Source: Aureitalea marina
GTDB taxonomy: Bacteria > Bacteroidota > Bacteroidia > Flavobacteriales > Flavobacteriaceae
Direction: 5' to 3'
Assembly: GCF_002943755.1 (NCBI RefSeq)
Contig: NZ_MQUB01000001.1
Span: forward strand, 2,592,501 to 2,656,500
DNA: 64,000 bases
Below the pieces are notes generated by a model. That model was given only the letters and a program-made list of their open reading frames with translations, did no database searches and had not been told where the DNA came from. This document shows, one piece after another, positions 58,351-64,000 of the stretch. The translations under genes and the position numbers were made by a program. How positions within the stretch are numbered: position 1 is the stretch's first letter; each line of letters begins with the position of its first letter.

Positions 58351-58393
58351 AAACCGTTTGGCGCCAACCTAAAAAAGCCGGTCCAAACGGTTT
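58351..58393 (-). terminator. Rho-independent terminator of brxA
   Basis: AAACCGTTTGG (58351-58361) and CCAAACGGTTT (58383-58393) form a perfect 11-bp stem around a 21-nt loop. On the minus strand it is followed by TTTTTT, so it terminates transcription from the bacilliredoxin gene (58415-58825) before the plsC copy. Confidence 0.82.
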
Positions 58394-58414
58394 AAGAAGT
58401 TTCAGCCTATGCCT

Positions 58415-58825
58415 CTAGCAGAACTCGTCGTAGGCAGATTTCAGATTATCTGCGATCATATCGGCAGCTCGGCCTTCGATGTGATGTCTTTCCAACATGT
58501 GAACCAATTCGCCATCCTTGAACAAGGCCATGGAAGGAGAACTTGGAGGGAAAGGGATCATTTGAGCCCGTGCAGCATCTACAGCTTCCCGATCTACGCC
58601 TGCAAAAACGGTTACCAGATGGTCTGGAGATTTTACATTTTGCAAAGAGATGCGGGCACCTGGGCGCGCATTGGCAGCTGCACATCCGCATACAGAGTTA
58701 ACAACAACCAAGGTGGTTCCTTCTCGTTTAAGAGCTTGGTCAACCTGATCGGCGGTAAAAAGTTCCTCGAAACCAATACTGGTGAGGTCTTCTCGCATCG
58801 GTTTTACTAATTCCGGTGGGTACAT
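58415..58825 (-). CDS. Bacilliredoxin BrxA/BrxB family protein
   Basis: A 136-residue thioredoxin-fold protein with the CGC active site in NSVCGCAAANARPG (about residue 52) and the family end SAYDEFC. In Firmicutes such proteins reduce bacillithiol-protein disulfides, and many Bacteroidota also have bacillithiol. ATG 58825 begins MYPPELVKPM, the usual N-terminus; the longer frame from 58852 is not needed. A -7 element (TATCTTTG, minus, 58868-58861) lies upstream. Confidence 0.9.
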   Translation of the reverse strand: MYPPELVKPMREDLTSIGFEELFTADQVDQALKREGTTLVVVNSVCGCAAANARPGARISLQNVKSPDHLVTVFAGVDREAVDAARAQMIPFPPSSPSMALFKDGELVHMLERHHIEGRAADMIADNLKSAYDEFC

Positions 58826-58860
58826 ATTTCTTTCTATTAAAGGATGTAACAATTTTTATG

Positions 58861-58868
58861 CAAAGATA
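58861..58868 (-). promoter_or_regulatory. -7 promoter element of brxA
   Basis: The minus strand reads TATCTTTG, matching TAnnTTTG, 35 nt before the ATG. The -33 site reads GATT rather than TTTG. It forms a divergent pair with the TATCTTTG element at 58925-58932. Confidence 0.4.
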
Positions 58869-58924
58869 ACCAATTTAATAGTTAAGGAATCCTCAAGGCC
58901 TCTTAAGACTTCGGTGCTATTGGC

Positions 58925-58932
58925 TATCTTTG
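58925..58932 (+). promoter_or_regulatory. -7 promoter element of the DjlA-like gene
   Basis: TATCTTTG on the + strand, 32 nt before the ATG at 58965, with no TTTG at 19 nt upstream. It is identical to the brxA -7 element on the other strand. Confidence 0.4.
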
Positions 58933-58964
58933 GTCGCTTTTTAAACTGATCCATTACCGTATTT

Positions 58965-59702
58965 ATGATCCGCTGGCTCACCGCTTTATTAGGCTACGCT
59001 TTCTTCCGTTTTCCGGGGGCTGTAATCGGTTTTTTCCTGGGAGAGTTGTTGGACCGAATGTTCACCAACAAAAGTGGAGGTTCTTTTGAGCGTTCTATGT
59101 ACAGCAGTCGTGACAAGGTTAGTCCGGCAGACTTCGAGTTAAATTTGCTGAGTCTGGCCTCGCTGGTGATCAAATCCGATGGCAGTGTTTCCCAACAGGA
59201 AATGGATTATGTGCGCTCTTATTTTGTACAGGCCTACGGAAAGGAAAGGGCGAATGCCACCTTCCGGGTATTCAACGAGGTTATTAACAAACGTGAGATA
59301 TCCGCTCAACGGATCGGTCAGCTCTTCCGCCAACGTATGCGATATGAAAGTAGGTTGCAGGTGGTACACTTTCTGTTCAGTATCGCTAATGCGGATGGAC
59401 ATGTTTCTTCACAGGAGCTGAATATGGTGCAACGCATTGCCGGATTTATGGGAATCCAATCCCCGGATTTCAGCAGCATTAAGGCCATGTTCTTTAAAAG
59501 TGCCGATAGTGCCTATAAGATCCTGGAGATCGAAAGAACAGCAACGGATACGGAGATAAAGAAAGCCTACCGGACTATGGCCAAAAAGTATCATCCGGAC
59601 AAACTACAGCACATGGACGAGGCCTATCGTCAAGGTGCTGAAGAGAAATTCCGCAAAGTACAAGAGGCGTACGAACAGCTGCAAAAAGAAAGAAATTTCT
59701 AG
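58965..59702 (+). CDS. DjlA-like protein: membrane helix, TerB-like domain, J domain
   Basis: A 245-residue protein. A glycine-rich membrane segment (about residues 5-27) is followed by a TerB-like helical domain (about 50-160; LASLVIKSDGSVSQQEMDYVRS and IANADGHVSSQELNMVQRI) and a C-terminal J domain (about 180-245) with the HPD motif in MAKKYHPDKLQ. J domains stimulate DnaK. The arrangement is that of DjlA. It acts as a membrane co-chaperone, inferred from the domain order. Confidence 0.92.
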   Translation: MIRWLTALLGYAFFRFPGAVIGFFLGELLDRMFTNKSGGSFERSMYSSRDKVSPADFELNLLSLASLVIKSDGSVSQQEMDYVRSYFVQAYGKERANATFRVFNEVINKREISAQRIGQLFRQRMRYESRLQVVHFLFSIANADGHVSSQELNMVQRIAGFMGIQSPDFSSIKAMFFKSADSAYKILEIERTATDTEIKKAYRTMAKKYHPDKLQHMDEAYRQGAEEKFRKVQEAYEQLQKERNF

Positions 59703-59735
59703 TAAGGTCTTCTGCCGGGCTACTACTAAGCTGGC

Positions 59736-60173
59736 ATGAGAATATTCATTTTACTTGTACTGATCACTACATCGCTTGCTGCCCAGGAGCACGTATTGGT
59801 CAAATCCGGATACGGAGCCGCCGGTTACGACCTGATCTCCTACTTTGAAGGAGAGCCGGAGAAAGGGGATAAGGCCTTCCAGGCTGAACACCAGGGAGTA
59901 AGCTATAAGTTTATTTCTGAAGAACACTTGAAGAGTTTTAAGAAGGATCCGGAACGTTACCTTCCTCAATATGGGGGCTATTGTGCCTATGCCATGGCCT
60001 TGAAGGGGGACAAGGTAGGGGTAAACCCGAAGACTTTCCTGATCACAGGCGATAAACTCTACCTCTTCTATAACAAGTTTGGGGTTAACACCCTCAAGAA
60101 GTGGGAAAAGGAGAACCCTGAGCAATTAAAACAGGCTGCAGACGTCTATTATAAGGCGCTACTGGATCAGTAG
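59736..60173 (+). CDS. Exported YHS-domain protein
   Basis: A 145-residue protein with a signal peptide (1-16, ending TTSLAAQE) and a YHS domain (about 25-90): GYDLISYFEGEP, YKFISEEHLKSFKKDPERYLPQYGGYCAYAMA. YHS domains bind metals, often copper. Its position beside the metal-related genes at 60.2-64 kb is suggestive, but transcription is from the opposite strand to its neighbour. Confidence 0.88.
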   Translation: MRIFILLVLITTSLAAQEHVLVKSGYGAAGYDLISYFEGEPEKGDKAFQAEHQGVSYKFISEEHLKSFKKDPERYLPQYGGYCAYAMALKGDKVGVNPKTFLITGDKLYLFYNKFGVNTLKKWEKENPEQLKQAADVYYKALLDQ

Positions 60174-60183
60174 CATTGTGAAT

Positions 60184-60657
60184 TTAATCATTGACGGCCT
60201 GCAGTACATTCAGCAATTCGTCAGGTCCCAAAAAGGCATTGTGTTGAAATTGGATCTCGTAATCCTGGTTTAAAATTACACTAACCGGATAGGTTAGCTG
60301 CCCATCTACGGTCCCTAATTGCTCCGCCAGTTGATGGATACCGGTTTTTAGGCCTGTAGATTGATACCGAAATCGTGCACCAAGGAAAACGACATCTTCT
60401 CTGCTTTCACCGTTAAAAGGCACATAGTAGAATTGTTGGTTCAATTTTTTGATAACTGCGTCTTCTTTAAAAGTGCTCTTTTTCATGGCCGTGCAGAACT
60501 TACACCAATCTGTATACAGAAACACCAGCACCGGTCTTGGATCTTGCTTCATATTTTCCTCCAGTTCCGTAAAAGTAGTCGTCTCCAATTCCTGGGATAG
60601 TATGGAAGAGGTGCTTAACAGCAAAAACAAGAGCAAAATAAAATCGGCAGGTCTCAT
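60184..60657 (-). CDS. Thioredoxin-like exported protein
   Basis: A 157-residue protein: signal peptide (about 1-21), then a thioredoxin fold with CKFC in FLYTDWCKFCTAMKK (about residues 52-55). The rest resembles DUF255/thioredoxin_7-type proteins. The receptor stop codon overlaps its ATG by 1 nt (TAATG), so it is translated with the TonB receptor. Keeping the receptor's CX2C motif reduced, or delivering electrons to a metal site, are inferences. Confidence 0.87.
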   Translation of the reverse strand: MRPADFILLLFLLLSTSSILSQELETTTFTELEENMKQDPRPVLVFLYTDWCKFCTAMKKSTFKEDAVIKKLNQQFYYVPFNGESREDVVFLGARFRYQSTGLKTGIHQLAEQLGTVDGQLTYPVSVILNQDYEIQFQHNAFLGPDELLNVLQAVND

Positions 60658-62921
60658 TAGAAAGCAGTGTATCTCAGGCCAACAAATCCTCTTATCCCCT
60701 GGTTAGATGCATAGACATAGCTGGGATCAAATGTCAGGCCAAAAGGATTATCAGCTGTAGGTACAGCCTGACCATTTTCGTCAAAGACCACATCCTCATC
60801 GAAAGGATCGAAAGACCTCGCAATGCTGTCGTCTGCCGGAGTGAAATTCAAAAGGTTCTTTACACCTCCAAATAGCTCCCAATCGGTACCAAACCGTTTG
60901 GTCAATTGAATATTCTGTATGCTAAACCAAGGTGAGAATTCGTCTCTTGGGTCTGTCTCACTGATCAGGGGCAGGCGCATGGGTCCGTAGAGATTTCCGG
61001 TATAATCGAAGGTGAGGTCGATGGATCGAACCGTATAGGAAACGGACCATACCCCACTGAAACTCTCAGTGAGCAATTGCCTCCTTGTTTCACCATTCTC
61101 TGTCACCGAGACATCCATTAAGGTTGCACCGGCCAACACCTTGAGTCCATTTCTCCAAACCATATCTGTATTCAAGGACACCCCTTGTGAGACAGAAGAA
61201 CCCTCCAGGTTAGCATAGATGATCTTATTGGGGTCGGTCTCGTAATCCGGAAGGATGCGATTGGTGAAATAGGTGTAGAAAGCTGAAGCGTCCAGGGTGA
61301 AGATGCTCCCTGTATTGCTGAAGAACCGTTTAATGTAATTCACATTGGCGTTCCAGGAGGTCTCCGGGTCTAGTTTGCCGTCAAAAACCACCTCCCTGGC
61401 ACCTGTAAGTGCCGCGTGATCTTCCGTAAATACATTGGCAACACGGAATCCATTTCCTCCGCTTAACCGCAGAATATTGCTTTTGTCCGTTGAGGTCCAT
61501 TTGTAGTTGATACGGGGAGAGAATATGTTTCCATGAACACTGTTGTAGTCCCAGCGCATTCCCGTTAAGAGGGTATTGTTGGAATCGAACTTCCACTCGT
61601 CCTGCACGAACAATCCTGGTAAATGGATAACCGAGGGTTCGTTCTCTATTCCGTCGGCATCCCTGGTCGCAAAAGTGTTGTCGTCGTAAAAAGTATATCT
61701 GTAGGCTGCCCCAACCAGTAGGTCGTGATCCTGACCAATTGTGCTATTCCAGGTAAATTGACCAAAACCAATGTATTGATCTGCATTGTAGGAGTCCGTG
61801 CCGTAGAATGAGTTTTGGTTGTGCCCGTTAGCGGAGAATTGGAAGGTAATGGGCACATCCATTGGAAGGGTATAGGTCCCGAATGTTTCCCATCTGCTGG
61901 TATAAATACTTTCACCGTAGACCTCGTCTCCTCCTCGAAAACCGCTGTTCCAGTTCATTTCTCCTCCCCAGCGATCTTCGTAAACATATCTGCCCGCCAA
62001 GGTAAAAACCCGGTTATCTTCCCGTTGAAAGTTCAGCTTATTGAAGATAGAAATACGGTTTTGAAGGGTCAGATCCGTAAAGCCATCACCATTGTTATCA
62101 ATTGGATTTTGGTAGTTGAAATAATTGACACCCAATAGGCCCTGAACCTTTTCGCCCATGTCGTACCTCAGCCCTAGGTCCGTATTCAGTTCTCCCCAAC
62201 CACTGACAAAAGATTCGATAGCGGCCTCTGGCGCATTGGATGGTTTCTTGGTAATGATATTGATGATCCCGCCAACTGCTTCAGAACCATATAGGGTGGA
62301 GGCCGGTCCCTTGACCACTTCCATGCGCTCGATCAGTGATTGTGGGATGCCGGTAAGACCGTAAACGGTAGAAAGACCACTGACTATTGGCATGCCATCG
62401 ATCAACACAAAGGTGTATGGCCCTTCCAGGCCATTGATATGAATATCACCGGTATTGCACACATTACAATTAAGCTGAGGTCGCACCCCGTTGATGTTCT
62501 GAAGGGATTCGAAAACAGAAGGAGTCGGATTCTTCTTAAAGAAATTCTTGCTGTAAACCTCTACTGGGACTGGACTTTCCAACTTACTCACCGGCCGTAA
62601 AGTTCCGCTTACCACCACTTCGTCCAGGGAGTTATCCGGACTTAACTGGAAGCTTACCTCTGTTCTACCTCCGATCAATGCCACTTGCCTCTGCTGAGTT
62701 TCAAACCCGGTGTAAGAGGCGGAAAGCGTCCATTCACCGTTCGGAACTTCCTCCAGGGAGTAAAAGCCGTTTTCGTCTGTGGTTGTCCCTTTCCCCAATT
62801 CCGCGATGTAGATATTGGCAAAAGGAAGGGTCTCGGTAGCTGAACTTACTGTACCGGAGATTGTATTTTGTGATGTGATGCTCAATGGAAAGAGTAGGAG
62901 CATCAGGATCCAGGATCGCAT
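60657..62921 (-). CDS. TonB-dependent outer-membrane receptor with a CNVCN motif
   Basis: A 754-residue receptor: signal peptide (1-18), CarboxypepD_reg-like domain (about 20-100), plug (about 115-220; VPVEVYSKNFF, IDGMPIVSGLSTVYG, ERMEVVKGPASTLYGSEAVGGIINIITKKP in parts), then a 22-strand-type barrel ending VGLRYTAF. NCNVCNTGDIHIN near residue 155 places two Cys three apart at the plug, a pair I associate with receptors near metal genes. The start is ATG 62921, since the upstream frame runs through its own promoter at 62949-62979. Ligand: possibly a metal complex. Confidence 0.92.
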   Translation of the reverse strand: MRSWILMLLLFPLSITSQNTISGTVSSATETLPFANIYIAELGKGTTTDENGFYSLEEVPNGEWTLSASYTGFETQQRQVALIGGRTEVSFQLSPDNSLDEVVVSGTLRPVSKLESPVPVEVYSKNFFKKNPTPSVFESLQNINGVRPQLNCNVCNTGDIHINGLEGPYTFVLIDGMPIVSGLSTVYGLTGIPQSLIERMEVVKGPASTLYGSEAVGGIINIITKKPSNAPEAAIESFVSGWGELNTDLGLRYDMGEKVQGLLGVNYFNYQNPIDNNGDGFTDLTLQNRISIFNKLNFQREDNRVFTLAGRYVYEDRWGGEMNWNSGFRGGDEVYGESIYTSRWETFGTYTLPMDVPITFQFSANGHNQNSFYGTDSYNADQYIGFGQFTWNSTIGQDHDLLVGAAYRYTFYDDNTFATRDADGIENEPSVIHLPGLFVQDEWKFDSNNTLLTGMRWDYNSVHGNIFSPRINYKWTSTDKSNILRLSGGNGFRVANVFTEDHAALTGAREVVFDGKLDPETSWNANVNYIKRFFSNTGSIFTLDASAFYTYFTNRILPDYETDPNKIIYANLEGSSVSQGVSLNTDMVWRNGLKVLAGATLMDVSVTENGETRRQLLTESFSGVWSVSYTVRSIDLTFDYTGNLYGPMRLPLISETDPRDEFSPWFSIQNIQLTKRFGTDWELFGGVKNLLNFTPADDSIARSFDPFDEDVVFDENGQAVPTADNPFGLTFDPSYVYASNQGIRGFVGLRYTAF

Positions 62922-62942
62922 TTTGATAGGTAGAAATATAAA

Positions 62943-62958
62943 TTTAGGCAAAACTAAA
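62943..62958. promoter_or_regulatory. Candidate metal-box operator (DtxR family) on the TonB receptor promoter
   Basis: TTTAGGCAAAACTAAA has TTTAG...CTAAA arms, close to the TTTAGG...CCTAAA type sites of SirR/MntR-like regulators. It fully covers the -7 element (62949-62956) of the receptor promoter and lies 38 nt upstream of the divergent DtxR-family gene. The arms match perfectly for 5 bases; the centre is imperfect. Confidence 0.55.
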
Positions 62959-62979
62959 AAAATAATAAGAAACCACAAA
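62949..62979 (-). promoter_or_regulatory. Consensus promoter of the TonB receptor operon
   Basis: On the minus strand: TTTG (62979-62976), exactly 19 nt, TAGTTTTG (62956-62949). Both halves match the Bacteroidota consensus. Transcription would begin near 62943, about 20 nt before the ATG at 62921, confirming that start. Confidence 0.8.
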
Positions 62980-62984
62980 AAATG

Positions 62985-62992
62985 TATATTTG
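62985..62992 (+). promoter_or_regulatory. -7 promoter element of the DtxR-family gene
   Basis: TATATTTG matches TAnnTTTG; it ends only 3 nt before the ATG at 62996, so transcription would start at or next to the A of the ATG. No TTTG lies at 19 nt upstream. A leaderless message is predicted. Confidence 0.45.
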
Positions 62993-62995
62993 CGC

Positions 62996-63664
62996 ATGGA
63001 TTTTACGCTTTCGGAAGAAAACTACTTGAAGGCCATCTTTCATTTGCAACAACAGTCTCCAAAAGGTGTGTCGACCAACGAGATTGCCGAGCGAATGAAG
63101 ACAAAGGCTTCTTCGGTTACCGATATGATCAAGAAGCTGGCTGCTAAGAAGCTGGTGAACTACGTAAAATACCAAGGTGCAACGCTTAGTGAAGAGGGGC
63201 GTCGTCACGCCCTGCATGTAATCAGAAAGCACAGATTGTGGGAAGTATTTTTGGTGGATAAGCTGGATTTTCCATGGGATGAGGTGCACGAGATCGCGGA
63301 GCAGTTGGAGCATATTCAGTCTAGGGAATTGGTTGCCAGATTGGACGAATTCCTGGGGCATCCACAGTACGATCCCCATGGAGATCCCATACCCGATGCT
63401 CAGGGAAAAATGGAGCGGAAACATCAACTATTACTGGCTCAATGCCAAGATGGAAAAGAGGTGATGTGCGTCGGAGTATTGGAATCCTCCAGTAAGTTTC
63501 TGCAATACTTGGATCAGAAGCACATTACCATTGGAAGCCGTATTAAGATCCTTGGGCGCGAACCATTTGACGGGTCCATGTCTGTAGAATTGGACGGAAA
63601 ACCTCTTTTCATTTCAGATAAAATTGCTAATAATCTCTATGTACAACCACAAAGCAATCTTTAG
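62996..63664 (+). CDS. Metal-dependent regulator, DtxR/MntR family
   Basis: A 222-residue regulator. The N-terminal winged helix (about 1-70; SEENYLKAIFHLQ, NEIAERMKTKASSVTDMIKKL) is followed by a dimer/metal-binding domain with His and Glu clusters (RKHRLWEVFLV, DEVHEIAEQLEHI, LGHPQYDPHGDPIP) and a C-terminal FeoA-like SH3 domain (about 150-220). Manganese- or iron-dependent repressors have this arrangement. It is cotranscribed with the ZIP transporter gene, 3 nt downstream, and is divergent from the TonB receptor, its likely target. Confidence 0.92.
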   Translation: MDFTLSEENYLKAIFHLQQQSPKGVSTNEIAERMKTKASSVTDMIKKLAAKKLVNYVKYQGATLSEEGRRHALHVIRKHRLWEVFLVDKLDFPWDEVHEIAEQLEHIQSRELVARLDEFLGHPQYDPHGDPIPDAQGKMERKHQLLLAQCQDGKEVMCVGVLESSSKFLQYLDQKHITIGSRIKILGREPFDGSMSVELDGKPLFISDKIANNLYVQPQSNL

Positions 63665-63667
63665 GCT

Positions 63668-64000
63668 ATGATGGATAAGCTGATCGATTTTGCTAGCCAG
63701 AACCCTATCCTGGCTGCCCTTTACGCCTCCTTGTTTACCTGGGGTATGACTGCACTAGGCGCTTCCCTGGTATTCTTCTTTAAAAAAGCCAAACGTTCAG
63801 TAATGGATGCTATGCTGGGCTTTACTGGGGGAGTAATGGTAGCTGCAAGTTTCTGGAGCTTGTTAGCACCAGCAATCGATAACAGCCCGGGGGAGGGATT
63901 TGCCAAGGTGGTGCCTGCCGCAGTAGGTTTTCTGATGGGTGCAGTTGTTCTTTTTGGTCTGGACAAGCTTTTACCGCATTTGCACATCAACTTTAAAAGG
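63668..64000 (+). CDS. ZIP-family metal transporter (3' truncated by window end)
   Basis: The visible 111 residues contain the first two membrane helices of a ZIP (ZupT-like) importer: FTWGMTALGASLVFFF (about residues 20-35) and MDAMLGFTGGVMVAASFWSLLAPAID (quoted in part: GFTGGVMVAASFWSLL, about residue 50-66), followed by DKLLPHLHI. The conserved His-rich loop and helices 4-5 are outside the window. Start ATG 63668, with 63671 as alternative, is 3 nt after the DtxR-family gene. It imports zinc, manganese or iron. Confidence 0.88.
   Translation, partial: MMDKLIDFASQNPILAALYASLFTWGMTALGASLVFFFKKAKRSVMDAMLGFTGGVMVAASFWSLLAPAIDNSPGEGFAKVVPAAVGFLMGAVVLFGLDKLLPHLHINFKR

Noticed and set aside
62922-62978. 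Longer start for the TonB receptor at 62978
   Set aside because: The extension runs through a perfect promoter (62949-62979) and its N-terminus is not a signal peptide; MRSWILML at 62921 is.

Overview
This window looks like ordinary chromosome from a marine-type member of the Flavobacteriaceae (Bacteroidota), with GC in the mid-40s by eye. The support is: gliding and type IX secretion genes (sprE/porW at the left edge, gldH at 23.8 kb), CarboxypepD_reg-like/TonB-plug outer-membrane proteins, HU-CCDC81, DUF4292 and DUF6973 proteins, an F-type ATPase operon that lacks the beta and epsilon genes, and promoters of the Bacteroidota type (TTTG-N19-TAnnTTTG). I see no rRNA, tRNA, CRISPR array, insertion sequence or prophage. 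Gene density is about 95% and strand switches are few.

Layout. (1) 1-7.9 kb, +: sprE end, bactofilin, atpZ, a DUF6168-like gene, then atpB-E-F-H-A-G, closed by a strong terminator. (2) 8.0-13.5 kb, +: a lipoprotein, dut, a sugar nucleotidyltransferase, a TPR protein, a DUF4292 lipoprotein and an EnvC-like murein hydrolase activator: envelope assembly. (3) 13.5-17.2 kb: thioesterase, an HU-CCDC81/SPOR membrane protein, dprA, and trpS carrying a 1-nt frameshift. (4) 17.2-21.5 kb: plsC, then recA, an ECF sigma factor and a transmembrane/beta-barrel protein on the minus strand. (5) 21.5-28.0 kb, +: trhO, ricT, gldH, pbp1A, scoA-scoB, then a 350-bp gap with a possible small RNA. (6) 28.4-33.6 kb, -: ABC ATPase, DEDDy exonuclease, serine hydrolase, ogt, CNNM/CBS protein. 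(7) 33.6-43.3 kb: heme synthesis, with hemA-C-D-E-DUF6973-EI24-hemF-hemB-dinB on the minus strand and an AraC regulator plus hemH divergent. (8) 43.3-52.8 kb, +: MATE, ppk2, a frameshifted VPS10/BNR protein, hemJ, histidine kinase, enoyl-CoA hydratase, radical SAM gene with an elaborate inverted-repeat leader. (9) 52.9-56.9 kb, +: two tandem paralogues with the order CarboxypepD_reg-like, TonB plug, TPR, DUF2135-like, and no barrel. (10) 56.9-60.2 kb: HD hydrolase, second plsC, bacilliredoxin, DjlA-like protein, YHS protein. (11) 60.2-64 kb: a metal module of thioredoxin-like protein, TonB receptor, DtxR-family regulator and ZIP transporter (cut by the window end), with a candidate metal-box operator on the receptor promoter.

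How it works together. The heme genes cover every step from glutamyl-tRNA to heme except hemL, with oxygen-dependent HemF and HemJ, which fits an aerobe. The most interesting parts are the metal-box/promoter overlap, the three-part inverted-repeat leader before the radical SAM gene, the tandem barrel-less plug proteins, the predicted trans-envelope barrel next to an ECF sigma factor, and promoter elements that sit so close to start codons that leaderless mRNAs are likely. Two genes each have a single-base loss in a G4 run; these could be sequencing errors.
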